From Bacilli bacterium (GTDB lineage: Bacteria > Bacillota_I > Bacilli_A > ML615J-28 > CAG-313), in NCBI GenBank assembly GCA_017501465.1, contig JAFVWY010000002.1, positions 62,001-126,000 of the forward strand: DNA of 64,000 bases, in the 5' to 3' direction. The position numbers were made by a program, and so were the translations under genes. Shown here one piece after another: positions 36,200 through 43,929 of this stretch. Position 1 is the first letter of the stretch, and each line of letters opens with the position of its first letter. The notes below the pieces were generated by a model, which saw only the letters and a program-made list of their open reading frames with translations, had not been told where the DNA came from and ran no database searches.

Positions 36200-36313
36200 T
36201 ATCTTACAGGAAATTATAAAACCGCATTTAACTATGGTAAACAAAAAGAAGTAGAAGATAGATATAAACATAGTAATAAAATGAAGAATTGGAAGAGTAA
36301 AAATGAGGTATAA
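36200..36313 (+). CDS. nrdD: Anaerobic ribonucleoside-triphosphate reductase, exon 3
   Basis: 37 codons plus stop: YLTGNYKTAFNYGKQKEVED ... NEV. It completes RRVTG/YLTG around the radical glycine. The three exons add to 2202 bases, 733 residues, with Gly696 37 residues from the end, close to the layout of E. coli and T4 enzymes. Overlaps the nrdG start. Confidence 0.88.
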   Translation, partial: YLTGNYKTAFNYGKQKEVEDRYKHSNKMKNWKSKNEV

Positions 36314-36797
36314 TTCAATAGATAAATGTGAGGCTATCAATGGAGAAGGGTTTGGAGTATCCTTATATACACAAGGATGCCCCTACCATTGCCCTGGATG
36401 TTTTAATCCAGAAACTTGGGATTTTGACAAAGGAAAAGAATGGACTCAAAAAGAAGAAGATTTAATTATAGAATTATTAAAACCAGATTATATTAAAAGA
36501 TTAACTATTCTTGGAGGAGAACCTCTCGTAGAACGCAATATAGAGCCTCTTACGGCACTTTTAAGACGAGTTAAATATATTTATCCAAACAAGAAAGTTT
36601 GGCTCTATACGGGCGGTAATTTTGAGTTTGAAAGTGCTAGATGTGATAATTTAATAGAACATACCGATATCGTGATTGATGGGCAATTTAAAAAAGAACT
36701 TAGAGATATAACATTAAAATGGAAAGGCTCATCCAATCAAAGAGTGATAGATGTTCAAAAGAGCTTAAAAGAAGGAGAAACAATATTATATGAATAA
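36303..36797 (+). CDS. nrdG: Anaerobic RNR-activating radical SAM enzyme
   Basis: 164 residues. YTQGCPYHCPGCFNPETWDF holds the CxxxCxxC cluster site; LGGEPL binds SAM. It makes the glycyl radical on NrdD. The start overlaps the end of nrdD exon 3, so only fully spliced (or at least exon 3-containing) mRNA couples the two. Confidence 0.92.
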   Translation: MRYNSIDKCEAINGEGFGVSLYTQGCPYHCPGCFNPETWDFDKGKEWTQKEEDLIIELLKPDYIKRLTILGGEPLVERNIEPLTALLRRVKYIYPNKKVWLYTGGNFEFESARCDNLIEHTDIVIDGQFKKELRDITLKWKGSSNQRVIDVQKSLKEGETILYE

Positions 36798-36957
36798 TTT
36801 AGTTGATATATTAAAAATAGTATTCCCAGCATTAATGGTAACTGGAGCCTTAGGAAGTTTGATTGTAAATATTTTTACAAAAGGAGATTGGCCAGTATCG
36901 TTACAATGGTTTGGTGCAATGCTTTTATATACTGCATTATTGTTTAGAAATAAATAA
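36790..36957 (+). CDS. Small two-helix membrane protein
   Basis: 55 residues overlapping the nrdG end by eight bases. Two hydrophobic stretches (LVDILKIVFPALMVTGALGS; LQWFGAMLLYTALLF) joined by IFTKGDWPVS. No family recognised. Confidence 0.5.
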   Translation: MNNLVDILKIVFPALMVTGALGSLIVNIFTKGDWPVSLQWFGAMLLYTALLFRNK

Positions 36958-37005
36958 TTTAGAAAACAAGGAGACACTTTAATCAATAGTAAAGGAGTCT
37001 TGCTT

Positions 37006-37425
37006 ATGAAAGAAATCACACGCGATATGATTGCGGAATTTAAAATTAATAAATTAGGTTACGATTTTATGGGATATACATTTCGTAATAATAAAGAACT
37101 TAGTTTTCATCACTTAATTGTAGCTCGTAGATATTGCAAAAGAATGGGTTTAGGAGATGGTTATTTAAAATGGAACGGAGCTATTTTAAAACAGTCAACT
37201 TCACACGATTATTTGCATTTGATAGAAAGAATAGATGAAGAAATATTTTGGTTATTAACAAGTGAAATGATACAAGAAAATATAAAAGGTGAATTAAATA
37301 TAGAAAATCTTAAACGAATTAGGGAGTTGCTATTATATTTTGAATATAAACATCAAAAAGATGAAGATGATAAAGGACGCAAGTTAATTAAAAAAGAATA
37401 TATACATAATAGAATAGATTTGTAA
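37006..37425 (+). CDS. Phage HNH-like/uncharacterised protein
   Basis: 139 residues from ATG 37006. The pattern NKELSFHHLIVARRYCKRMG ... LKWNGAILKQSTSHDYLHLI recurs in many phages of Firmicutes; the His residues (HHL, SHDYLHLIE) suggest a degenerate HNH or metal-binding fold. Exact function unknown. Confidence 0.5.
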   Translation: MKEITRDMIAEFKINKLGYDFMGYTFRNNKELSFHHLIVARRYCKRMGLGDGYLKWNGAILKQSTSHDYLHLIERIDEEIFWLLTSEMIQENIKGELNIENLKRIRELLLYFEYKHQKDEDDKGRKLIKKEYIHNRIDL

Positions 37426-37462
37426 AAAAGGATATTTATAATTATTATAGGGAGGTAATTAT

Positions 37463-38410
37463 ATGTATCAAGATGAAAAAATAAAACAAATTTGTGATAA
37501 AATTTATTATATGGCAAAAAAAAAGAAATCTTTTGTTCAAATTTGTAAGGATTTAGAATTAAAAGATTATGAGGTTGCCGGTTTAATTACAATGATGCAT
37601 CAACAAGGGTATAACATTGAATATGTTAACGGAGAGATTATTGTGATGAAAACTCCACCAAAACATAATGATGTTTATGAATTACCATATAATTTGGAGC
37701 ATTTAAAATTACTATTAATTAGTGATACCCATTTGGCAAGCAAATATGACAGATTAGATATTTTAAAATATTTATATGATAAGGCTGAAAAAAATGGAGT
37801 TAAACATATATTGCACTCTGGAGATTTCACAGATGGCCGTTCGAATAGACCAGAGCAAGTATATGAATTAAGAGAACCATCATATGAAGGTCAGGTTGAA
37901 TATTGTGTAGAAAAATATCCTACATTTAGTGGTAAAACTTATGTTATACAAGGAAATCACGATGATTGGTGGTATAAGTCAGCGGGAAGTGAAATAGTAA
38001 AATCTATAGCACAACAAAGAGATGATATTGAATATTTGGGTGCTGATGTTGCCGATATGAAAATAGGTAATCTTAAAATAAGATTATTCCACGGTTCTGG
38101 TGGTTCTGCTTATGCTAAATCATATAAATTACAAAAATATTTAGATTCTATACCTCTTGCCGAAAGACCAGATATTTTACAAACGGGGCATATTCATCAA
38201 AGTTTCTATATGAAACAAGATAATACACATTGTTTCCAAACAAGTTGTTTAGAAGACCAAACACCTTATTGTAGAGGTAAAGGTTTGGCTAATGATAAAT
38301 CTTGTTGGTGGGTTGATGTCGATTTTGATGATAAAGGAAACATCTATAATATATCCCCAGAATTAGAAACTTTTGGCGATAAAAAAATGTCTTTAAGAAG
38401 GAAGAAATAA
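37463..38410 (+). CDS. Metallophosphoesterase
   Basis: 315 residues. An N-terminal helical part (1-75, possibly winged-helix: FVQICKDLELKDYEVAGLIT) precedes a calcineurin-like core: LLISDTHLAS, HSGDFTDG, IQGNHDDWW, FHGSGGSAYA and TGHIHQSFY. Mre11/YfcE-like dimetal site. Probably a nucleic-acid or nucleotide phosphoesterase. Confidence 0.75.
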   Translation: MYQDEKIKQICDKIYYMAKKKKSFVQICKDLELKDYEVAGLITMMHQQGYNIEYVNGEIIVMKTPPKHNDVYELPYNLEHLKLLLISDTHLASKYDRLDILKYLYDKAEKNGVKHILHSGDFTDGRSNRPEQVYELREPSYEGQVEYCVEKYPTFSGKTYVIQGNHDDWWYKSAGSEIVKSIAQQRDDIEYLGADVADMKIGNLKIRLFHGSGGSAYAKSYKLQKYLDSIPLAERPDILQTGHIHQSFYMKQDNTHCFQTSCLEDQTPYCRGKGLANDKSCWWVDVDFDDKGNIYNISPELETFGDKKMSLRRKK

Positions 38411-38414
38411 ATTT

Positions 38415-38663
38415 ATGTATCCTTGGGAGCTTGAAAGATTTATCCGTGAAAGAAATTATTATCTAGGAGGAGACGATTTGATGAAGGCAACTTCAATACA
38501 AGAGAATCCTCAATTAATTGGCATAGAATACAAACCTTTTGACAATAAATATTATATGTGGGATAATGAAGGAAATACATATAGTTTCACGGCAATGCCA
38601 TATAAAGAAGCACAAGAAAAAGGCTTGGTTAAAAAATTAGTAAAAAAGGAGATGAAGAAATGA
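38415..38663 (+). CDS. Hypothetical phage protein
   Basis: 82 residues. N-terminus MYPWELERFIRERNYYLGGD recurs in small proteins of Firmicute phages. A later in-frame ATG at 38481 behind TAGGAGGAG is an alternative start giving 60 residues. No function known. Overlaps dut by four bases. Confidence 0.5.
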   Translation: MYPWELERFIRERNYYLGGDDLMKATSIQENPQLIGIEYKPFDNKYYMWDNEGNTYSFTAMPYKEAQEKGLVKKLVKKEMKK

Positions 38664-39130
38664 GAAAGTTTGAAAAAATTAGTAAAGAGCAATGGACTAA
38701 AGATGAAATAAGCGGTATTGATTATGAAAAACATCAAATCCCTAAAAGAGGGTCTAAAAATAGTGCCGGATATGATTTTTTTAGTCCAATTGACATTATT
38801 ATTCCAGCTCATAATACGGCAAAAATACCAACAGGAATAAAGGTTATTATGGAAGCAGATGAAGTGTTAATGATATATCCAAGAAGTTCTATAGGATTTA
38901 AAACAAATATAAGACTTTCTAATACAACAGGCATTATTGATAGTGATTATTATAATAATCCAGATAATGAAGGTCATATGTGGATTAAATTTTATAATCC
39001 TATGGATATTGATTATAAAATTAATATTGGAGACAAAATAGCTCAGGGAATATTTACTAAATTTCTCATAGTTGATGATGATAAAACCGATAGTGAAAGA
39101 GTCGGTGGTCTTGGTTCAACTGGTAAATAA
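38660..39130 (+). CDS. dut: dUTPase
   Basis: 156 residues. Trimeric dUTPase motifs: 1 SAGYDFFSP, 2 PRSSIG, 3 NTTGIIDSDYYNN, 4 GDKIAQGIF, 5 RVGGLGSTGK. Removes dUTP and supplies dUMP. Somewhat longer inserts near motif 3 (DNEGHMWIKF) as in many phage versions. Confidence 0.92.
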   Translation: MRKFEKISKEQWTKDEISGIDYEKHQIPKRGSKNSAGYDFFSPIDIIIPAHNTAKIPTGIKVIMEADEVLMIYPRSSIGFKTNIRLSNTTGIIDSDYYNNPDNEGHMWIKFYNPMDIDYKINIGDKIAQGIFTKFLIVDDDKTDSERVGGLGSTGK

Positions 39131-39154
39131 TGAAAATAAGGAGGAACAAATAAT

Positions 39155-39514
39155 ATGGAAATTAAAAAAGATTTATTAGAAAAAGAAATCGAACAATGGA
39201 AGGGTTATTATAATAATTACAATGATTTATCATTACAAATAGTTGCCGATGTGTTGGCTTATTATAAACCGGAAGAAAGAGAAGATTTTTTTAAAAAAGT
39301 TAATAATTTTTTAGAAACGTTCTTAGGTGGAGTTAAGAATCCTATTGGTGGAGCAGAAATGGTTGATGCTATTAAAGGCGATATAGAAATGTTCGATAGA
39401 AAAAATGATGAAGCAGCATTTTCATTAAGAACATTGGAATGGATTAAATCTATCGAAAATGTTGAAGAAGCAAAAATAGAAGAAATTGAAGAAAAAGTTG
39501 TTGACAAAGAATAG
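39155..39514 (+). CDS. Hypothetical helical protein
   Basis: 119 residues, acidic and helical, AGGAGG site. No motif beyond a Glu/Lys-rich C-terminal coil (VEEAKIEEIEEKVVDKE). Confidence 0.45.
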   Translation: MEIKKDLLEKEIEQWKGYYNNYNDLSLQIVADVLAYYKPEEREDFFKKVNNFLETFLGGVKNPIGGAEMVDAIKGDIEMFDRKNDEAAFSLRTLEWIKSIENVEEAKIEEIEEKVVDKE

Positions 39515-39550
39515 CGATATAATATATAATTAACCCTAGGAGGAGATTAT

Positions 39551-39859
39551 ATGGAAATTGCTATAGCAATAGTTACTTTAATTCTATTATGTATATTAAC
39601 ATTAAATGCATTATATTTCTTTATTTCAATGATTATATCTGATTGGAAAGCAAATAAGGCAGCTAAAGAATTATCTAATTTATTTAATAAATTGATAGAA
39701 GAAAAGAAGACAAATAAAACGACAAATATAGATTATTCTAAAATGAATATAATTGATTTAAAGAAAATAGCGCAAAAGAAGAAAATTAAAGGCTATTACA
39801 AATTAAGTAAAGATGAATTACTAAAAGTTCTTAGAGAAACAGAAATCTTAGCAAAATAA
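39551..39859 (+). CDS. Membrane-anchored protein with SAP-like domain
   Basis: 102 residues. One N-terminal transmembrane helix (about 3-30, IAIVTLILLCILTLNALYFF), a charged linker and a C-terminal IDLKKIAQKKKIKGYYKLSK plus DELLKVLRE, which has the helix-extended-helix pattern of SAP/Rho-N DNA-binding motifs. It could tether DNA to the membrane. Confidence 0.55.
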   Translation: MEIAIAIVTLILLCILTLNALYFFISMIISDWKANKAAKELSNLFNKLIEEKKTNKTTNIDYSKMNIIDLKKIAQKKKIKGYYKLSKDELLKVLRETEILAK

Positions 39860-39882
39860 GAGAGTATGTTTCTCTTTTTTTT
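39858..39882 (+). terminator. Rho-independent terminator
   Basis: AAGAGA / TCTCTT hairpin running into eight T. Ends the middle operon just before the thg1-like promoter. Confidence 0.7.
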
Positions 39883-39893
39883 ATTTTTTATTC

Positions 39894-39922
39894 TTGACAA
39901 AATATATTTATTTTGGTAATAT
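39894..39922 (+). promoter_or_regulatory. Sigma70-type promoter for the Thg1-like gene
   Basis: TTGACA, 17-base spacer, TAATAT, 24 bases before the start codon with AGAGAGG between. The gene therefore has its own transcript. Confidence 0.75.
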
Positions 39923-39946
39923 AGTATTATAGAGAGGTAGATAAAT

Positions 39947-40759
39947 ATGAATAAAACAAAAGATAACATTGGAAATCGAATGAAAGAATATGAGATGGTT
40001 AGCAGAAATTATTTAACTAGAAGAACGCCAGTAATAATTCGTTTAGATGGTAAAGCATTTCATACATTAACTCGTGGCTTAGATAAGCCATTTGATGAGC
40101 ATTTTGTTAGAATTATGCAAACAACTATGTTAAAATTGTGTGAAAATATTCAAGGATGTGTATTAGGTTATACTCAATCAGATGAGATAACATTAGTTTT
40201 AGTAGATTACCAAAATAGAGATACTTGTGCTTGGTTTGACAATCAAGTTCAGAAAATGGCAAGTATAAGTGCTAGTATGGCTACATTATATTTTAATCAA
40301 GCACTATCAGAGATGTTAAGAGAATTAGAGGATGATATGAGAATGGCAGAATACAGTATAATTCAAGCTAATTTCTATCAAAAAAATGAAGCATTGTATG
40401 ATAAATGGAGCAATAAAGAGTACAAAGGAGTGTTTGATTCAAGAGTATTTAATATTCCACAATATGAAGTTATTAATAATTTAATTTGGCGACAACAAGA
40501 CGCCACCAGAAATAGCATTAATGCTGTTGCCCAAAGCTTATATCCTCACAAAGAACTTCAAGGTATTAATAAGAATGATTTGCAAAATAAAATGTTAACA
40601 GAAAAAGATGTAAATTGGAACAATTACCCAACAACTCTTAAACGCGGGTGTTGTGCAATCAAGGATTCAGAAAGTAAATGGTATATAGATAATGAGATTC
40701 CTATATTTACAGAGAATCGAGATTATATTAATAAATTAATATTTTTAGATGGGGAATAA
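39947..40759 (+). CDS. Thg1-like 3'-5' polymerase (tRNA end repair)
   Basis: 270 residues. Thg1 palm motifs: VIIRLDGKAFHTLTRG (first metal Asp) and GYTQSDEITLVLVD (second acidic pair), and INNLIWRQQDATRNSINAVA in place of the HINNLYN motif of eukaryotic enzymes, as in bacterial Thg1-like proteins. These add nucleotides to tRNA 5' ends in the reverse direction (G-1 of tRNA-His or 5' repair). Own promoter and terminator. It stands beside a phage tRNA island whose tRNA-His has A73. Confidence 0.88.
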   Translation: MNKTKDNIGNRMKEYEMVSRNYLTRRTPVIIRLDGKAFHTLTRGLDKPFDEHFVRIMQTTMLKLCENIQGCVLGYTQSDEITLVLVDYQNRDTCAWFDNQVQKMASISASMATLYFNQALSEMLRELEDDMRMAEYSIIQANFYQKNEALYDKWSNKEYKGVFDSRVFNIPQYEVINNLIWRQQDATRNSINAVAQSLYPHKELQGINKNDLQNKMLTEKDVNWNNYPTTLKRGCCAIKDSESKWYIDNEIPIFTENRDYINKLIFLDGE

Positions 40760-40778
40760 AACCCATCTATTTTTTTTT
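40748..40778 (+). terminator. Terminator of the Thg1-like gene
   Basis: GATGGG / CCCATC hairpin followed by TATTTTTTTTT, overlapping the stop codon. Confidence 0.75.
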
Positions 40779-40780
40779 AT

Positions 40781-40855
40781 AAAAAAAAAGACTATAAGCA
40801 CGACAATCTTATAGTCAGAAACAAATAATTATGAAACGCTCAAATAAAGCGTTCA
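40781..40855 (-). ncRNA. Candidate small RNA
   Basis: A minus-strand promoter at 40862-40889 would start a transcript near 40855. It would contain hairpin AACGCT/AGCGTT (40835-40853) and end at hairpin GACTATAAG/CTTATAGTC (40790-40816) followed by nine T, a good terminator. No open frame. Length about 75 nt. Alternatively the second hairpin only terminates the operon above it. Confidence 0.5.
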
Positions 40856-40861
40856 ATATAA

Positions 40862-40889
40862 ATTATATCATATTTTAAATTTTTGTCAA
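40862..40889 (-). promoter_or_regulatory. Minus-strand promoter inside the convergent region
   Basis: TTGACA, 16-base spacer, TGATATAAT (extended -10). It lies downstream of the last minus-strand gene, so it cannot serve a known gene; it points at the candidate small RNA. Confidence 0.6.
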
Positions 40890-40893
40890 TATA

Positions 40894-41175
40894 TTAATAA
40901 TCTTTTCTATCTTTATCGTAATATTTTGTCTCCCAGGTATTTGGATTATATTCTCCAACAACTTCATCAAATATATTAATTATATGATTACCGTTTCCAT
41001 CTAAATATGTATCACTTTGATGTTTATATAATACATCGTAAGCCATATTAACAAATTCATCTATTAATCTTTTGCATCCCTCTAAAGAATTTCCATATCC
41101 ATCATAATCATAACCTAAATCTATGATGCTTTGTAATGTACGTCTTAAACATTTAATTTCTCTATCATTATTCAT
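40894..41175 (-). CDS. Hypothetical protein
   Basis: 93 residues, last gene of the minus-strand run. Mixed, Asp/Tyr-rich (DLGYDYDGYGNSLEGCKRLI). One base from the next gene upstream. No family recognised. Confidence 0.5.
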   Translation of the reverse strand: MNNDREIKCLRRTLQSIIDLGYDYDGYGNSLEGCKRLIDEFVNMAYDVLYKHQSDTYLDGNGNHIINIFDEVVGEYNPNTWETKYYDKDRKDY

Positions 41176-41176
41176 A

Positions 41177-41533
41177 TTACCATCCTAAATCATAAAAATA
41201 TGTTTTAAATAATGCAAGAGCTCTTTTTTGCCTTTTAAATGCATTATGAGATTCTTCTTCTTTAATCATTGATGCAAACCCTTTTATCATTTCATCTAAA
41301 ATAGATTCCCATTTTTCTTCAGTCAATCTTGCTGGATAGGCACATCTTTTTGTATCTTTAAATGTTCTTAGATAAGTATATATAATCATTGCCAAAACTC
41401 CATCCATACTCCAAGTATGTGAATTTGGGATGCCGGTATCTTCGTCTGGAATATATCTATCATCATCGTGTCTAAAATAAAAATTCTTTTCATCTACGCC
41501 AAGTTCTCTTAAATATCTGTTAAGTTTAATCAT
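41177..41533 (-). CDS. Uncharacterised phage protein
   Basis: 118 residues. DTGIPNSHTWSMDGVLAMII followed by YTYLRTFKDTKR is a pattern I associate with a common family of uncharacterised Firmicute phage proteins. Helical. Overlaps the HAD gene by eight bases. Confidence 0.5.
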   Translation of the reverse strand: MIKLNRYLRELGVDEKNFYFRHDDDRYIPDEDTGIPNSHTWSMDGVLAMIIYTYLRTFKDTKRCAYPARLTEEKWESILDEMIKGFASMIKEEESHNAFKRQKRALALFKTYFYDLGW

Positions 41534-41978
41534 TAATTAATTCCTCCTCATATCTAACTATTAATTGTTGAGGATATAATGCTTTTATCCCTATTTTTTT
41601 ACATTGTTGTAATATTTCTTTTTTATCGTCAATAATAGTACAATCTTCTAATTTCATATTATTAGATATAGAATATTCATTGATATAATCTGCTTTTGTT
41701 TTAATATCATCACTTGCAATTAAATATGGAGAATTAATTAGAAATGATTTTGGAAGATGTTTTCTCATCCAATTTATTTTTTCTTGTTTGCCATCTTCTC
41801 CTCCAACATATCTACTTATGATAATTATATTAGCAATATCTCTATAATAATAATCAACTAAATGAATTATCTCTTTAATAGGTTTTTTATTTAAATACAA
41901 ACCTTTTGTATAGGGAACATCATCACAAGTTTCATTTAAAGCAAGCGTATTATCTAAATCAACAAAAACAGTTTTCAT
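41526..41978 (-). CDS. HAD-family nucleotidase-like protein
   Basis: 150 residues from ATG 41978 (AGAGG before it). Motif I VFVDLDNTLALNE, motif II IIIISRYVGG, motif III Lys in KTKADYINEY, motif IV TIIDDKKEIL. Resembles 5'-(deoxy)nucleotidase-type HAD proteins of phages. Substrate unknown; could also be an RNA-end phosphatase. Confidence 0.65.
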   Translation of the reverse strand: MKTVFVDLDNTLALNETCDDVPYTKGLYLNKKPIKEIIHLVDYYYRDIANIIIISRYVGGEDGKQEKINWMRKHLPKSFLINSPYLIASDDIKTKADYINEYSISNNMKLEDCTIIDDKKEILQQCKKIGIKALYPQQLIVRYEEELIND

Positions 41979-41982
41979 AATT

Positions 41983-42201
41983 TCATACCTCTTTATTTCT
42001 ATATTTACGACCTTTTTTGAAATGTTCTTTTGCATATGCTTCAGCTGCTTCTTTTATTTCTTTACCCTTAGCTGTTAAATATTTAGATGCCATAGGATTT
42101 CTTTTTAACTTTTTGTTAGTTTTACCTTTTTTATCTAAATTAGCTTGAGTAATGATATAATGTCCTTCACCTGAACCAGAACTGCCTTTTCTTTTACCCA
42201 T
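41983..42201 (-). CDS. Small basic protein
   Basis: 72 residues from ATG 42201 (AAGGGG site). Very Lys-rich (KGKTNKKLKRNPMASKYLTA) and probably nucleic-acid binding. It is directly downstream of tRNA-Gln, so it lies at the distal end of the tRNA transcript. Confidence 0.45.
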   Translation of the reverse strand: MGKRKGSSGSGEGHYIITQANLDKKGKTNKKLKRNPMASKYLTAKGKEIKEAAEAYAKEHFKKGRKYRNKEV

Positions 42202-42234
42202 AACCAAAACCCCTTTCTTGATGTATTTTATAAT

Positions 42235-42309
42235 TGGCTGCCAGGACTGGATTCGAACCAGTGCATCCTAGAGTCAAAGTCTAGTGTCTTACCGCTTGAC
42301 TACCTGGCA
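42235..42309 (-). tRNA. tRNA-Gln(TTG)
   Basis: Complete cloverleaf: acceptor TGCCAGG/CCTGGCA, anticodon loop CTTTGAC, T-loop TTCGAAT, encoded GCCA. Reads CAA. Confidence 0.93.
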
Positions 42310-42316
42310 ATAATAA

Positions 42317-42393
42317 TGGTAGAGGTAGTAGGACTCGAACCTACGATTTCTGCCTTATCAGAGCAGCGCTCTAACCGACTGAACTATACCTCT
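42317..42393 (-). tRNA. tRNA-Ile(GAT)
   Basis: Acceptor AGAGGTA/TACCTCT, anticodon loop CTGATAA, encoded ACCA. Reads ATC/ATT. Confidence 0.93.
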
Positions 42394-42557
42394 ATATATA
42401 AATAGGATAACGCTTGTATAGTAAAGGGTCGACCACACATTCTATACACACCCTACGTTTTACTTAACTTATTCTATTAGTCTCGTTAGTGTCATTGAGC
42501 TATCAGCAGTTGCTCCATACGTTTCTGCATCAAAGTTAAAACCTAATATTATCAATT
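42394..42557 (-). other. Non-coding spacer in the tRNA island
   Basis: No gene or intact tRNA seen. Contains CTTAACTT/AAGTTAAG-type self-complementary stretches and GGTCGACC, but no closed structure I would name. Confidence 0.4.
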
Positions 42558-42594
42558 TGGAGCCGGTGGTCGGACTCACGACCCGTCATCCGGC
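42558..42594 (-). ncRNA. tRNA-minihelix-like hairpin with TCCA end
   Basis: GCCGG pairs with CCGGC, an inner stem GGTCG/CGACC follows, and the 3' strand ends TCCA. It has the size and layout of an acceptor-plus-T-arm minihelix, but the loop TGAGTC is not a T-loop. A degenerate tRNA or a processing mimic are both possible. Confidence 0.35.
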
Positions 42595-42599
42595 ATATA

Positions 42600-42673
42600 T
42601 GGAGTGAGTAATGAGAATCGAACTCACATTATCAGCTTGGAAGGCTGAAGTCCTACCATTAAACGATACCCAC
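42600..42673 (-). tRNA. tRNA-Gly(TCC)
   Basis: Acceptor GTGGGTA/TACTCAC, anticodon loop CTTCCAA, T-loop TTCGATT, encoded TCCA. Reads GGA. Confidence 0.93.
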
Positions 42674-42680
42674 ATAATTT

Positions 42681-42756
42681 TGGCGCTCCAGACAGGCTTC
42701 GAACCTGTAACCTTTCGGTTAACAGCCGATTGCTCTACCAAACGAGCTCCTGGAGC
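42681..42756 (-). tRNA. tRNA-Asn(GTT)
   Basis: Acceptor GCTCCAG/CTGGAGC, anticodon loop CTGTTAA, encoded GCCA. Confidence 0.93.
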
Positions 42757-42764
42757 AATATTAA

Positions 42765-43478
42765 TTAGGAACCTTGAGTTCTATTTATTCCTCTTTTAGT
42801 TCCTCGTAAACAATATTTACAAGTGCTAGTAAATTTATAATATGATTCTTCCATCATTTTGTCTATTTTCACTAGAATATCTTTATCATTGATGTCTATA
42901 TATTCATCCTGTGTCATATTTTTAATATCTATTAACCCTAGATTTACAGCTTGAGCAAATCTTCCACAAGCATATATTCTATCTTTCATTAATGTTAAAT
43001 ATCTAAAATCACAAAATTTTATTTTTGGTTCTTTATGGTCTATGAAATCGCCGTGTTCTATCCAATCATCATCGTCTGGTCTAATAACGTGACTTATATT
43101 ATATTTAGTAAATATGTCGCATAATTTCTTTTTTACTGTTTCATTACCATATCCTCCAATTATTATATGGAATTTGTTATTCATTGTTTTACATAATTCT
43201 TCTATATAATTTGGATATATAGTTCCGTTTGTAAATATTGCACATTGGTCTATATCTAAATCTTTAATATAATTACATATTTTAACCAAATCAGGATATA
43301 AAAATGTTTCTCCGCCAATTACAGATATCGTTCTATATTTCTCTAATGATGGTTTAATTTTATTCATATTTGCAATAATTTTATCTGCATCTAAAAACTC
43401 TCCATCTTTATATTTATTAAATAAATAACAACATCCATCACATTTTAAGTTACATTTTGTGGTAAGTATTACATCCAT
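42765..43478 (-). CDS. Radical SAM protein
   Basis: 237 residues from ATG 43478 (TTGGAGG before it); a longer frame upstream runs through tRNA-Ile and is not real. FeS site TTKCNLKCDGCCYLF at the N-terminus, SVIGGETFLYPD for SAM, and further Cys toward the end (FTSTCKYCLRGTK). Unlike NrdG it has no reductase partner next to it. Coded inside the tRNA island, so a tRNA-modifying or peptide-modifying role is possible; substrate unknown. Confidence 0.75.
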   Translation of the reverse strand: MDVILTTKCNLKCDGCCYLFNKYKDGEFLDADKIIANMNKIKPSLEKYRTISVIGGETFLYPDLVKICNYIKDLDIDQCAIFTNGTIYPNYIEELCKTMNNKFHIIIGGYGNETVKKKLCDIFTKYNISHVIRPDDDDWIEHGDFIDHKEPKIKFCDFRYLTLMKDRIYACGRFAQAVNLGLIDIKNMTQDEYIDINDKDILVKIDKMMEESYYKFTSTCKYCLRGTKRGINRTQGS

Positions 43479-43494
43479 AATTAAACCTCCAAAT

Positions 43495-43571
43495 TGGTAG
43501 AGGCGGTAGGATTTGAACCCACGACCAGAGAGATATAAGCTCCCCACTCTAAACCGCTGAGTTACGCCTCT
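43495..43571 (-). tRNA. tRNA-Ile(TAT)
   Basis: Acceptor AGAGGCG/CGCCTCT, anticodon loop CTTATAT, encoded ACCA. A TAT anticodon reads ATA directly; most bacteria use lysidine-modified CAT instead. It fits the ATA-rich genes of this phage. Confidence 0.88.
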
Positions 43572-43572
43572 A

Positions 43573-43650
43573 TGGTGGTTGCTCCAAGAGTCGAACTTGG
43601 TTCTACGGATTTTCAGTCCGTCGCTGAATGACCGCACTAGCTCAGCAACC
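43573..43650 (-). tRNA. tRNA-Phe(GAA)
   Basis: Acceptor GGTTGCT/AGCAACC, anticodon stem-loop ACGGA-CTGAAAA-TCCGT, encoded ACCA. The D arm is unusually large (GCT...AGC around AGTGCGGTCATTC). Confidence 0.88.
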
Positions 43651-43652
43651 AT

Positions 43653-43729
43653 TGGTACCCTGTAAGGGACTCGAACCCTTGAATGTCTGATAGAAAGTCA
43701 GATGTGTTAAGCCGCTTCACCAACAGGGC
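43653..43729 (-). tRNA. tRNA-Glu(TTC)
   Basis: Acceptor GCCCTGT/ACAGGGT with a G-T first pair, anticodon loop CTTTCTA, encoded ACCA. Confidence 0.92.
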
Positions 43730-43740
43730 ATTTATCTTAT

Positions 43741-43817
43741 TGGTAGCGCCAGAGAGATTCGAACTCTCGACTTCACGGGTATGAACCGTGCGTTCTAGCC
43801 AACTAAACTACAGCGCT
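43741..43817 (-). tRNA. tRNA-Met(CAT), elongator-type
   Basis: Acceptor AGCGCTG/TGGCGCT (two G-T pairs), anticodon stem-loop CACGG-TTCATAC-CCGTG, encoded ACCA. A CAT anticodon can also be Ile2 after lysidine modification, but tRNA-Ile(TAT) nearby makes Met likelier. Confidence 0.88.
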
Positions 43818-43823
43818 ATATGT

Positions 43824-43847
43824 AAAAAGGGCGGGTCGTATCCCGCC
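43824..43847 (-). terminator. Terminator upstream of tRNA-Met
   Basis: On the minus strand GGCGGG-ATACGA-CCCGCC followed by CTTTTTA. It would stop or attenuate transcription between tRNA-Leu(TAA) and tRNA-Met. Confidence 0.6.
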
Positions 43848-43929
43848 AGAAAAATAAGCTAAAGCTGACAAGCTATCTTTTTCTCACTATTTATAACTAG
43901 CCAAATACGATATTTGCTTTGAAAGAAAT

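Noticed and set aside
42611-42799. Plus-strand open frames at 42611, 48311 and 51462
   Set aside because: They are translations across the complementary strand of tRNA genes, with no ribosome site or family.
42765-43652. Longer reading frame for the radical SAM gene
   Set aside because: The extra 58 codons run through tRNA-Ile(TAT) and tRNA-Phe sequence; a good ribosome site and ATG lie at 43478.
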